A stretch of 36,512 bases of DNA from Chloroflexota bacterium. GTDB lineage: Bacteria > Chloroflexota > Dehalococcoidia > Dehalococcoidales > UBA2162. Shown in pieces: positions 7,489 to 14,369 of this stretch (position 1 is its first letter; each line of letters opens with the position of its first letter). Below the pieces are notes generated by a model. It saw nothing but the letters and a program-made list of their open reading frames with translations. It ran no database searches and was not told the DNA's origin. The DNA lies in the NCBI GenBank assembly GCA_016190895.1, contig JACPPR010000065.1, positions 1 to 36,512 on the forward strand, in the 5' to 3' direction. A program made the position numbers and the translations under genes.

Positions 7489-9216
7489 CTACGGATTCGG
7501 GCTCTCCAGCCTGACATCGATGACCGCCGGGACCCCATTGCTCACCTGGTCGAGTCCCTTCTTCAAGGCCATCGCAAGTTCGGCAGGGTCTTCCACCTTC
7601 TGTCCCCAGCCGCCGCAAGCCTTGGCCACCAGCGCATAATCCGGCGAGGGCAGAATGTCTATCCCCTCCCAGACGCCCGTCTTTTCCGAATAGCTATCCT
7701 TACCGTAAGCGCCGCGGATGCCCAGCCCCCCTTTCGGCGCGTGATACTGCTGATTATTGAAAATGACAGACAAGAAAGGAGCCTTATAAACGCTGGCTGC
7801 CCAGAGAGTGGCGATGGGGCAGCCGAAGACGAAGCATCCGTCTCCCATTAGACTGACGACGGTCTTGTCAGGGGAAGCCAGCTTGACGCCCAAAGCCCCA
7901 CCGAGGCCGAAGCCCAGGCTGGAGCCGCCGCTGCCGAAAACGGTGCCCGGCTTGGTGCGGGCAATTTCCGCGGCGCCGGCCATCTCGTGAACCAGAATCA
8001 TGTCCTCCTCCATTATTTCGCTAAGACAATGGCCGACCCACTGCGGGGAAATCGGCTTTTGACTCGCCTTAGACATCGCCATATCATGCTGCCGCTTCTT
8101 GACTTGCTCGTTCTCCTCCGCTATCTGCCTGGCGCGTGCCTTGAAGCGGTTCTTCTGCTCCGCTGTTATTTTCTTCTTGATTATCTCGTTCAAGGCCGGT
8201 ATGGCCTTGCTGGATTCGGCCTGGATGAAAAGGTCGCCCGGGAAGACCCAGAGCGGGATGTCATTCTTTATCGGGTCTATGCTGATGTGGAATATCCTGG
8301 CATCCGCTCCTGGCTTTGTGGTGCGTGGAATGTAAGGAATGTCTTTATCGATGAGCAGAATGACGTCCGCGTCTTTGAACGCACCCACCCCACCGAACCC
8401 GCTGGAGGCAAGAGGGTGATTGTTGGGGAAGCTCATCCTGACGGCATCGGTCATAACCCGCGCCCCCAGTGTTTCGGCGAGCGCCACCAGCGACGCGACC
8501 GCCCCCGGGTGCCGGCCTACATCACCGGCGACGATGAGAGGCGATTGCGCTTGCAAGAGAGCTTCGGACACCTCGGACAGCGCGGCCGGGTCGGCCTGGG
8601 GAGTTACCACAGGAGCATGTTTGGTTACATCAGGAATCGTAACGCTTTTTATCTTCTCCATCAGAAGCTCTCTGGGTAACGTGAGATAGACCGGGCCGGT
8701 TGGCTCACTACCAGCCACCTGGAAAGCCCGCTGCATCACCTGGTGAATTGCGGCATTGCTGCGCAGCTCGTATTCCCACTTCACATAGTTACGCACTATT
8801 CCGCCCTGGTCGTACTGCTCCTGAATCCAGTGAATTCCCGCAGAGCGCTCGCCCCTCACATTCCCATCGATGGTCGAAGGAGCCCTTCCAGCGCAGAATA
8901 CCACGCCGATTCGCCCTCGTTGAGCATTATGTAAAGCACCTCCCACCTGAAGCGTGCCCAGGTCGACGTGCAGAAAGACCACCTGTGGCTTGCCGGTGAC
9001 GGCGAAATACCCGTGAGCCGCCGCCATCGCCACGGATTCGTCCAGGCAGAGAACTACCTTCGGCGCGCGCTTGCCCAGCGCCCTGAATTTGGAGAGCGCC
9101 TCCTGGACGGGAAAGGTATCTGTCCCCGGATTGAGAAAGATGTACTCCACGCCATTGGCATTGAGCAGCTCGACAAAAGCTTCCGCGCCTTCATCGACAG
9201 GGACTATTTTCTCCAT
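7489..9216 (-). CDS. ThDP-dependent enzyme, acetolactate synthase / 2-oxoacid decarboxylase family
   Basis: A 575-residue member of the POX/AHAS/decarboxylase superfamily with the usual three domains: PYR (about 8-185), central (about 205-345) and PP (about 385-560). The conserved catalytic Glu60 lies in LCLDESVAMAAAHGY. The ThDP/Mg motif starts at GDG (458-460) and ends at NN (487-488). Members decarboxylate 2-oxoacids or oxalyl-CoA, or condense activated aldehydes; the substrate cannot be assigned here. No acetolactate synthase small subunit is nearby, which argues against a role in branched-chain amino acid synthesis. The adjacent aldehyde:ferredoxin oxidoreductase suggests that the product may be an aldehyde; this is inference. 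The ATG at 9216 has an AAGGGGTG ribosome site and a promoter lies at 9246-9275. Confidence 0.85.
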   Translation of the reverse strand: MEKIVPVDEGAEAFVELLNANGVEYIFLNPGTDTFPVQEALSKFRALGKRAPKVVLCLDESVAMAAAHGYFAVTGKPQVVFLHVDLGTLQVGGALHNAQRGRIGVVFCAGRAPSTIDGNVRGERSAGIHWIQEQYDQGGIVRNYVKWEYELRSNAAIHQVMQRAFQVAGSEPTGPVYLTLPRELLMEKIKSVTIPDVTKHAPVVTPQADPAALSEVSEALLQAQSPLIVAGDVGRHPGAVASLVALAETLGARVMTDAVRMSFPNNHPLASSGFGGVGAFKDADVILLIDKDIPYIPRTTKPGADARIFHISIDPIKNDIPLWVFPGDLFIQAESSKAIPALNEIIKKKITAEQKNRFKARARQIAEENEQVKKRQHDMAMSKASQKPISPQWVGHCLSEIMEEDMILVHEMAGAAEIARTKPGTVFGSGGSSLGFGLGGALGVKLASPDKTVVSLMGDGCFVFGCPIATLWAASVYKAPFLSVIFNNQQYHAPKGGLGIRGAYGKDSYSEKTGVWEGIDILPSPDYALVAKACGGWGQKVEDPAELAMALKKGLDQVSNGVPAVIDVRLESPNP

Positions 9217-9245
9217 TGCGTCACCCCTTGTTTGAATTTTGACTA

Positions 9246-9275
9246 AATATAACCCTTATGGCGGACGATGTGCAA
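9246..9275 (-). promoter_or_regulatory. sigma70-type promoter of the ThDP enzyme gene
   Basis: On the minus strand TTGCAC (9275-9270), an 18-base spacer and TATATT (9251-9246) form a plausible promoter about 30 bases upstream of the start codon. Confidence 0.5.
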
Positions 9276-9291
9276 CCTACACCTACACCGC

Positions 9292-9342
9292 GTGGCACAG
9301 GCGTCCCCGCCTGTGCAGATTGCAGGCGAGGACGCCTGCAAT
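9292..9342. repeat. double hairpin repeat D
   Basis: Two adjacent hairpins: GCACAGGCG-TCCC-CGCCTGTGC (within 9292-9316) and the perfect ATTGCAGGCG-AGGA-CGCCTGCAAT (9319-9342). A close copy of the first hairpin, GTGGCACAGGCG with a full reverse complement, lies at 32807-32833. It is downstream of the 59-codon ORF and upstream of the ThDP gene promoter. Confidence 0.8.
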
Positions 9343-9351
9343 ACCAACCCT

Positions 9352-9531
9352 TCATAGTTGTTTGTACATCAAGACTTCATTGGCAACAAGCCTCATCAGA
9401 TTTCCTTCATCCATTTGCGCCAGGTCTTTCATGACTTGCTCCCTGACTTCACTTGCTTCTGCTTGAACAAACAGATAGCTCGTAATGTCTGCGTAATCTT
9501 CAAATTTAATTGGTCTGCCAATTGCTTCCAT
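9352..9531 (-). CDS. small protein, 59 residues, unrecognised
   Basis: An open frame on the minus strand starting MEAIGRPIKFEDYADITSYL and ending NEVLMYKQL. It is acidic and amphipathic with no membrane segment, and looks like a compact helical protein: the segment VQAEASEVREQVMKDLAQMD is strongly helix-forming. The region upstream of the ATG (GGGTAGTAG) is a poor Shine-Dalgarno. It sits in a 392-base gap between the lipoprotein gene and the ThDP gene, on the same strand, bounded by hairpins on both sides. No family was recognised; it could be a small regulator, an antitoxin-like protein or a remnant of a longer gene. The 59-codon length is long enough to suggest coding but not to prove it. 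Confidence 0.45.
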   Translation of the reverse strand: MEAIGRPIKFEDYADITSYLFVQAEASEVREQVMKDLAQMDEGNLMRLVANEVLMYKQL

Positions 9532-9547
9532 CTACTACCCATAATCA

Positions 9548-9579
9548 AGCTGCCGAAGGTATGTAAGCCTCCGGCAGCT
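9548..9579 (-). terminator. hairpin downstream of the solute-binding protein gene
   Basis: Arms AGCTGCCG (9548-9555) and CGGCAGCT (9572-9579), extended by AGG/CCT pairing inside, lie about 30 bases past the lipoprotein stop codon. There is no run of T on the minus strand, so this is a weak or non-canonical terminator, or another palindromic repeat. Confidence 0.4.
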
Positions 9580-9608
9580 AACCGACCAATTTGCCTATAC
9601 CAAGTAAC

Positions 9609-11459
9609 CTAGTATCCCATCGATTTCTTCAGGCTCTGGTCCACCCAGGCGTATCTCAGGAGACCTGTCGTCTGGCCATAGTTATTCTTCAGCCAGGGCC
9701 ACCAGAAGTTGTAGGTAAAGGGCGCCGGTTTCGGTATCACGTAGGCTTGCTCCATAATGAAACGGTTATGGTCCTTAATCAACTGATTGAGTTTAGGCAT
9801 ATTGACAAAAATGTTGGCGTTATACTGCGTGAAGAAATCCTCCACGACAGGGACGCTTCCGGTCGGGTCGTTGATATGGCTCGGGTTCCAGATGGCCGGG
9901 CCACGGCTGAAAGCCATATACAGGGTCTGTTCAAAACCCGGCCCGATGCTACGGTAAAGCATCTCTTCATATGGGTTACCGGCAGCGGTGAGAGTAGCGT
10001 AGGCGCCCGTCTCTTTGATATCCAGTACCAGCTCAACGCCCACTTTAGCCCACATATCCTTGTAGATGGAAAGCTCATCTATCCGCTCGCTGGTGCTCTG
10101 AACGGCTATTGAAACCTTGAAGCCGTTGGGGTAGCCGGCTTCCTTGAGGAGCTGTTTCGCCCTATCCGGATTATACTTATAAAGGTCCTGGACTGACTGA
10201 GGCATCTGCGCTAGAGGCACATACCAGTCTGTGTACGAACTATTAAGCGGCCAGACGTCTATCTCTGCTTGACCGGCATAGTAGCTGTTCTTGATTGAAT
10301 CGAAATCAGTCGCCATCATCAGCGCCTGGCGGACCCGGACGTCAGAGTAAGGCTTGTCCTTCTTGTCCTGCCTCATAGCGAGCACCCAGGTAGCGCTCAG
10401 GTTTCTCAGGTACTCGAGTTTAGGAGCGGTTTTCCACAGACTCTGGGCATCGACCAACTGCGTATCCAGCATTAAGTCGAGCTTGCCGGTGCGCAGTGCG
10501 GCGAGCGCAGTCGAGAGGTCAGGTATTATCAGTTCCCGCAGTTCATCTGCATAAGGCAACTGATTACCCTTGCCCGGACCAACGGGGTCTTTCTCCCAAT
10601 AGACAGGGTTCTTCTTGTAGAGCATCTGGCTGCCCGGCACATAGTCGACCAGCATAAACGGTCCCGTCCCAACCGCATTTCGCCAATTTCCCATGTTGCC
10701 GTATTTATTGATGACATCAGGAGGATAGATGCGGTAGAAGCCGGACCCGGAAATCAGCCAGCTAAAGGCAGTCATATATTCTTGAGGTGTCCTGACGGTC
10801 ACCTCCATAGGGCCGGTCTTCTCGATAGTCGCCGTTTTTGCCACCGTGGGCTGGCTGAAAAGAATCCAGGAGTCTGGCGTCTTGCCATCTCTGTTGAACA
10901 GCCGGTTGAAACCGCTAACAATATCATCGGCGGTGAGTTCCCGCCCGGCCATCAACCGTCCGGCTTCACTGGGCACTGGTTGCCAGTGCACGCCTTTGCG
11001 TATCTGTAATACCCAGACGCCGATTTCAGGCATCTTCCAGCTTTCGGCTATCTCAGGGCCATAATAATCAAAAGAACGAACTGCAAGGACACGGTCCTTC
11101 GCTCCGCTGCCGGCCGGACCTTGCGTCCAGTCCAAACCTATAAACTGCTGGTAGACAGTGCTAACTAGCGCCCCCCCTCGGCGGTTGAGACCGCTATCCC
11201 AATTGGTCGGGTCGCTGGCAATACGGTAGGTGATTGTGCCGCCATATTGGGGGGGTTCGGGGGCAGGCGGCGCTGCCGGCTCCTTCTGCGCCGGTTCCTG
11301 CCCCGGCGTGGCCGGAGGAGTTGGTGCCGTTGGAGTAGTCGGTACTGTTGGAGCAGTCGGGGGCGCCGGAGTCGTTGGCGCTGCCTGCCCGCAGGCTGCC
11401 ATCACCAGGGATAGCGCCATCAAGCCACTCACCACCACCCAGAAAATCTTCTTTCTCAC
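9609..11459 (-). CDS. ABC transporter solute-binding lipoprotein, family 5 (peptide/nickel type)
   Basis: An extracytoplasmic binding protein that delivers oligopeptides or similar ligands to an ABC importer. The N-terminus MRKKIFWVVV is followed by a hydrophobic stretch and a lipobox with Cys23 (LVMAAC), so it is lipid-anchored. Residues 27-70 are a Pro/Thr/Ala-rich linker, then the SBP_bac_5 domain starts near 73 (YGGTITYRIASDPTNWD). The total of 616 residues is within the family range. It begins with GTG at 11459, chosen because GGAGG lies 8 bases upstream. No permease or ATPase genes are adjacent, so it must work with a transporter encoded elsewhere. It shares orientation with the ThDP enzyme and oxidoreductase genes, but the 392-base gap argues against one operon. 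Confidence 0.92.
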   Translation of the reverse strand: MRKKIFWVVVSGLMALSLVMAACGQAAPTTPAPPTAPTVPTTPTAPTPPATPGQEPAQKEPAAPPAPEPPQYGGTITYRIASDPTNWDSGLNRRGGALVSTVYQQFIGLDWTQGPAGSGAKDRVLAVRSFDYYGPEIAESWKMPEIGVWVLQIRKGVHWQPVPSEAGRLMAGRELTADDIVSGFNRLFNRDGKTPDSWILFSQPTVAKTATIEKTGPMEVTVRTPQEYMTAFSWLISGSGFYRIYPPDVINKYGNMGNWRNAVGTGPFMLVDYVPGSQMLYKKNPVYWEKDPVGPGKGNQLPYADELRELIIPDLSTALAALRTGKLDLMLDTQLVDAQSLWKTAPKLEYLRNLSATWVLAMRQDKKDKPYSDVRVRQALMMATDFDSIKNSYYAGQAEIDVWPLNSSYTDWYVPLAQMPQSVQDLYKYNPDRAKQLLKEAGYPNGFKVSIAVQSTSERIDELSIYKDMWAKVGVELVLDIKETGAYATLTAAGNPYEEMLYRSIGPGFEQTLYMAFSRGPAIWNPSHINDPTGSVPVVEDFFTQYNANIFVNMPKLNQLIKDHNRFIMEQAYVIPKPAPFTYNFWWPWLKNNYGQTTGLLRYAWVDQSLKKSMGY

Positions 11460-11620
11460 CTGTTTACCTCCTTAACATTTCCTATTCTGCCAATTGAAGC
11501 CGTAAGAGAATCTCTTCTCTGAGCAATCACACGCCTACCCTAGCGTTACTAACAGGCAAAGTGTAATACAATACACAATCGGGGGATTTACCGATATATT
11601 GCTTCCTAAGTATCTGATTC

Positions 11621-11695
11621 TTGACTAGGGGAAAGTATGAGGTATTCTAGCGCATCCCCGGCAGAATAGAGAAAAGGCTCAACCTGTGCTACAAT
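11621..11695 (+). promoter_or_regulatory. tandem promoters for the PH-like membrane protein gene
   Basis: The upstream promoter is TTGACT (11621-11626), 16 bases, then TATTCT (11643-11648). The downstream one is an extended -10, TGC-TACAAT (11687-11695). From the latter, transcription would start about 3 bases before the ATG at 11705, giving an essentially leaderless mRNA; no Shine-Dalgarno is visible. Confidence 0.5.
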
Positions 11696-11704
11696 TCGTT
11701 TCGT

Positions 11705-12187
11705 ATGAGATACACAAAAGGACTGTTACTCTACCAGGGTGAGCCGGAGTACGGGCGGTTTTTGAAGCTAATCATCGTAGCGTTGCCCGCAGCATTGCTG
11801 CTAGCCAGCGTATACCTGTTTTCTTCGGGTGACAATGAGGGCGGGCTGGCAACTCTGCTCGATGTTTTCATTGTCGTCTTAATCTTTCTGGCTGTCTTCC
11901 CCCGCAAGTATCAGGTTTATGAAGACCACCTGCGCATCGTACTGGGAGGGCCGTTCTCAGTCAAAGTCCGGTTCGAGAGAATAAAATCTGTTGAAGTAAC
12001 TAACAGGGCGGCTTTCACGATTAATTTCGCAACCCGACTGACCGGCAGCTATGTACAAATAGTCATCAAGAACGGCGTGGGTATCGCGATAACACCGAGG
12101 GATAACAACCAGTTTGTCGAAAATGCCAACCGCTCCTTGAGCGAGTGGACAAGCTCAAATATCAAAGCCCAAATTACAAATAAATGA
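11705..12187 (+). CDS. small membrane protein with PH-like (bPH) domain
   Basis: A 160-residue protein with two membrane helices (about 20-41 and 48-66) followed by a cytoplasmic beta-rich domain of about 80 residues (PRKYQVYEDHLRIVLGGPF... FERIKSVEV). This resembles bacterial PH-like domains (bPH/DUF304 type); function is unknown. No ribosome site precedes the ATG, and an extended -10 ends nine bases before it. The last residues (about SSNIKAQITNK) are encoded by the beginning of an AT-rich dispersed repeat, so the native C-terminus seems to have been replaced or extended by repeat sequence. It converges with the pyruvate kinase homologue. Family assignment is moderate. Confidence 0.75.
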   Translation: MRYTKGLLLYQGEPEYGRFLKLIIVALPAALLLASVYLFSSGDNEGGLATLLDVFIVVLIFLAVFPRKYQVYEDHLRIVLGGPFSVKVRFERIKSVEVTNRAAFTINFATRLTGSYVQIVIKNGVGIAITPRDNNQFVENANRSLSEWTSSNIKAQITNK

Positions 12188-12278
12188 CAAATGTCAAGTT
12201 TCAAATGCCAAAAGATTTGACATTAAAGCATTTGGATTTGATTTGGACTTGGGATTTTGGCATTGGGATTTTAAACCC
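12155..12278. repeat. AT-rich dispersed repeat, copy 2
   Basis: About 120 bases of overlapping words: A-rich on the left (caaatatcaaagcccaaatt, tttcaaatgccaaa) and T-rich on the right (catttggatttgatttgg, gggattttggcattggg). The halves are loosely inverted, so the RNA would fold into a long imperfect hairpin. It overlaps the 3' end of the PH-like gene and reaches the 3' end of the convergent pyruvate kinase homologue. Confidence 0.75.
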
Positions 12279-13428
12279 GGTGTACCTTGATGAGATTGGT
12301 GCCTCCCTGCCCGGTGGGTGGGATTCCGGCCGTGATGACAAGAAGGTCTCCCTTACCGGCGATACCGATATCGAGCGCAACTGAAACGGCTAACTCGAAT
12401 ATTCCCGTCAAGGTTGGCGGGGCCACTTTTATGACCGGGGACACTCCCCAGGACAGCGCAAGACGCCGGGCAACGCTTTCATTAGGTGTCACTGCCAGAA
12501 TAGGCTGTCGGGGTCTATATTTCGAAACCCGTAAGGCAGTCGTACCGCCGGCGGTGAAAGCCACCACTGCTTTGGCTTGCACCTGGTAAGCGATATGGCA
12601 AGCGGCTCTGGCGGTAGCGTCATTAATTTCGGGCAGGACACCCGGCCAGTCTTCCCGGAACATCTCCCCGTAAGGCAGCTCAGATTCCGCCGCCAGGATA
12701 ATTTTCACCATTGTCTCCACGGCTTCGACAGGGTGGGCGCCGATAGTGGTTTCCTCGGAAAGCATCAGGGCATCACTCCCGTCAAGGACGGCATTTGCCA
12801 CATCGGTCGCTTCCGCCCTGGTCGGCGTAATCGAACGTGTCATGGATTCAAGCATCTGGGTGGCCGTGATGACCGGCTTGCCAGCCCGGTTAGCCTCTTT
12901 GATGAGACGTTTCTGGGCAATAGGTACCCGTTCGATGCTTATATCGGCAGCCAAATCACCCCGGGCAACCATTATGCCATCACAGACCTCGATTATCGAC
13001 TTGCTTTCTTCCAGAGATTTAGCCCTTTCAATCTTGACAATGAGGGGTATGTCGGACTTCATTTCTCGAAGCAACACTCTTACTTCTTTGACCTGCTGCG
13101 CCGAAGAGATGAATGAGAGCGCAATCCAATCAGCTTTATTGGTAACCGCAAACTCCAGATGCTGTCCGAAGACGGCTTTGACGTCTCCGGTACGCCGTTT
13201 GAAGCCGGGCAGGTCGAGCAGAACGCCGGCGGTCAGCCCAAGCTCCTGGCTCAGGGAACGAACTGTTTTAACAAGCTGGCTGTGCTCCTCAAGCGTGCCG
13301 TAGTTGAGATTGAGCCGGGCGATATTCATCCCACCCGATAGCAGCTTCCTGATGACCTCAGGAGAATTGCTGGCGGGGCCCAGGGTGCAGACGATTTTGA
13401 CATGACGAAGGATTTGAGCATCGGTCAT
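12271..13428 (-). CDS. pyruvate kinase homologue lacking domain B
   Basis: Pyruvate kinases transfer phosphate from phosphoenolpyruvate to ADP. This one has 385 residues against the usual 470-590. Domain A is present in two parts and domain C is present (about 260-385), but the roughly 90-100-residue lid domain B is missing. The chain passes directly from LLDLPGFKRRTGDVK (70-84) to GQHLEFAVTNKADWIALSF (88-106). Retained active-site residues are Arg38 and Asn40, Lys132 and Glu134 (VKIE), Asp158 in ARGDL, and Thr190 in TATQMLESM. Altered positions include NLNYG (Asn42 for the usual Ser of NFSHG) and LDLPGF for LDxxGPxIR. Without a lid it may have altered or no kinase activity. It has no Shine-Dalgarno, and an extended -10 places transcription start about 2 bases before the ATG. 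Confidence 0.88.
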   Translation of the reverse strand: MTDAQILRHVKIVCTLGPASNSPEVIRKLLSGGMNIARLNLNYGTLEEHSQLVKTVRSLSQELGLTAGVLLDLPGFKRRTGDVKAVFGQHLEFAVTNKADWIALSFISSAQQVKEVRVLLREMKSDIPLIVKIERAKSLEESKSIIEVCDGIMVARGDLAADISIERVPIAQKRLIKEANRAGKPVITATQMLESMTRSITPTRAEATDVANAVLDGSDALMLSEETTIGAHPVEAVETMVKIILAAESELPYGEMFREDWPGVLPEINDATARAACHIAYQVQAKAVVAFTAGGTTALRVSKYRPRQPILAVTPNESVARRLALSWGVSPVIKVAPPTLTGIFELAVSVALDIGIAGKGDLLVITAGIPPTGQGGTNLIKVHRV

Positions 13429-13436
13429 AGTTAAGT

Positions 13437-13445
13437 ATTATAACA
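13437..13445 (-). promoter_or_regulatory. extended -10 of the pyruvate kinase homologue (leaderless)
   Basis: Minus-strand TGT-TATAAT ends eight bases before the ATG at 13428. Start-site spacing predicts a transcript with about two leader bases. Confidence 0.6.
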
Positions 13446-13471
13446 CACCATAATAACTGGGAGGTTTGGTA

Positions 13472-13480
13472 TGGTATAAT
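13472..13480 (+). promoter_or_regulatory. extended -10 of the nitroreductase gene
   Basis: TGG-TATAAT lies 34 bases before the nitroreductase ATG, which has its own GGGAGGT ribosome site. The divergent promoter at 13437-13445 is only about 26 bases away, so the two could be jointly regulated. Confidence 0.6.
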
Positions 13481-13514
13481 CTGGATTTAAGAAAGCAACA
13501 ACGGGAGGTAACCG

Positions 13515-14180
13515 ATGGACATCATTGAAAGCATCGAGAAGAGGAAAAGCATCCGGGCCTTTAAGCCCGACCCGGTACCACAATCTATTTTGAAAGAGCT
13601 CATGGAACACGCTTTGAGAGCGCCCTCCTGGGGCAATACCCAGCCATGGGACATTATCATTGCCGCGGGCAGCAAACTGGAAGCGATAAAGCAAGGTTTC
13701 ACCGAGAAGGCCGGGCAGGAAGTGGTGGCCGATATCGCCCGCCCCCAGGACTTCCCCGAACCCTACGCTTCTCGCCGCCGCCCGCCGGGTGCGCCCCCCC
13801 AAGCTGCCCCGGCCGGCCAGCAACCGCCAGTCAGGCGACCGATGAACACCCGGTTTTATAACGCGCCCTGCGTCATCTATATCTGCACCGGCCGCACCTT
13901 TTACTTCCAGCCGAAGGGCATCAACGCCTGGCCAGTCTACGATTGCGGCTTGATTTCGGAAAACATTATGCTGCTGGCGCCCGCCTATGGACTGGGCACG
14001 GCCGCTCTAGCCCAAGCTGTAACTCACCCGGACGTGCTCAGGAGAGTGCTGGAGATACCGGACTCCCTGCTCGTGGTGCTTGGCATTGCCATTGGCTATC
14101 CGGACTGGGATGACCCGGCCACCCACCGCCGCTCCGCCAGAGAGCCAATGGCACAAGTAGTAAAATGGGTGGGGTTTTAG
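13515..14180 (+). CDS. nitroreductase-family FMN oxidoreductase
   Basis: A 221-residue flavoprotein of the nitroreductase family, which uses NAD(P)H to reduce nitro groups, quinones or other acceptors. The FMN-phosphate motif RKSIRAF (10-16), APSWGNTQPW (36-45) and the C-terminal LGIAIGYP block are typical. The substrate is not predictable. An unusual Pro/Arg/Ala-rich segment occupies about 77-109 (for example RRRPPGAPPQAAPAGQQPP), where relatives have a helix, and it is probably a disordered loop. It starts at ATG 13515 after GGGAGGT. An AT-rich repeat begins within a few bases of its stop codon. Confidence 0.9.
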   Translation: MDIIESIEKRKSIRAFKPDPVPQSILKELMEHALRAPSWGNTQPWDIIIAAGSKLEAIKQGFTEKAGQEVVADIARPQDFPEPYASRRRPPGAPPQAAPAGQQPPVRRPMNTRFYNAPCVIYICTGRTFYFQPKGINAWPVYDCGLISENIMLLAPAYGLGTAALAQAVTHPDVLRRVLEIPDSLLVVLGIAIGYPDWDDPATHRRSAREPMAQVVKWVGF

Positions 14181-14185
14181 CGAGA

Positions 14186-14312
14186 AAGCTCAAATACCAA
14201 AGCTCAAAGTTCAAATAAATGCCAAGGTTCAAATGCCAACTGTTTTTACGAATAGCTTTGGCATTTAGCCATTTGGCATTGATTTGACATTTAGATATTG
14301 CAATTGGGACTT
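14186..14312. repeat. AT-rich dispersed repeat, copy 3
   Basis: Left half is A-rich (caaataccaaagctcaaag, caaataaatgccaaggttc), right half T-rich (ctttggcatttagccattt, ggcattgatttgacattt). The halves pair around the centre near 14250. It lies between the convergent nitroreductase and PrsW genes and may double as a terminator. Confidence 0.8.
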
Positions 14313-14369
14313 ATTACTAGCCATCTTCCCCCAGCCATAGAAGCCGATCGCCGCACCCCCTCAAGGAAT

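Noticed and set aside
9292-9342. Double hairpin as a rho-independent terminator or CRISPR remnant
   Set aside because: There is no T-tract, and the units are not direct repeats with spacers; it matches the repeat family seen at 32807-32833.
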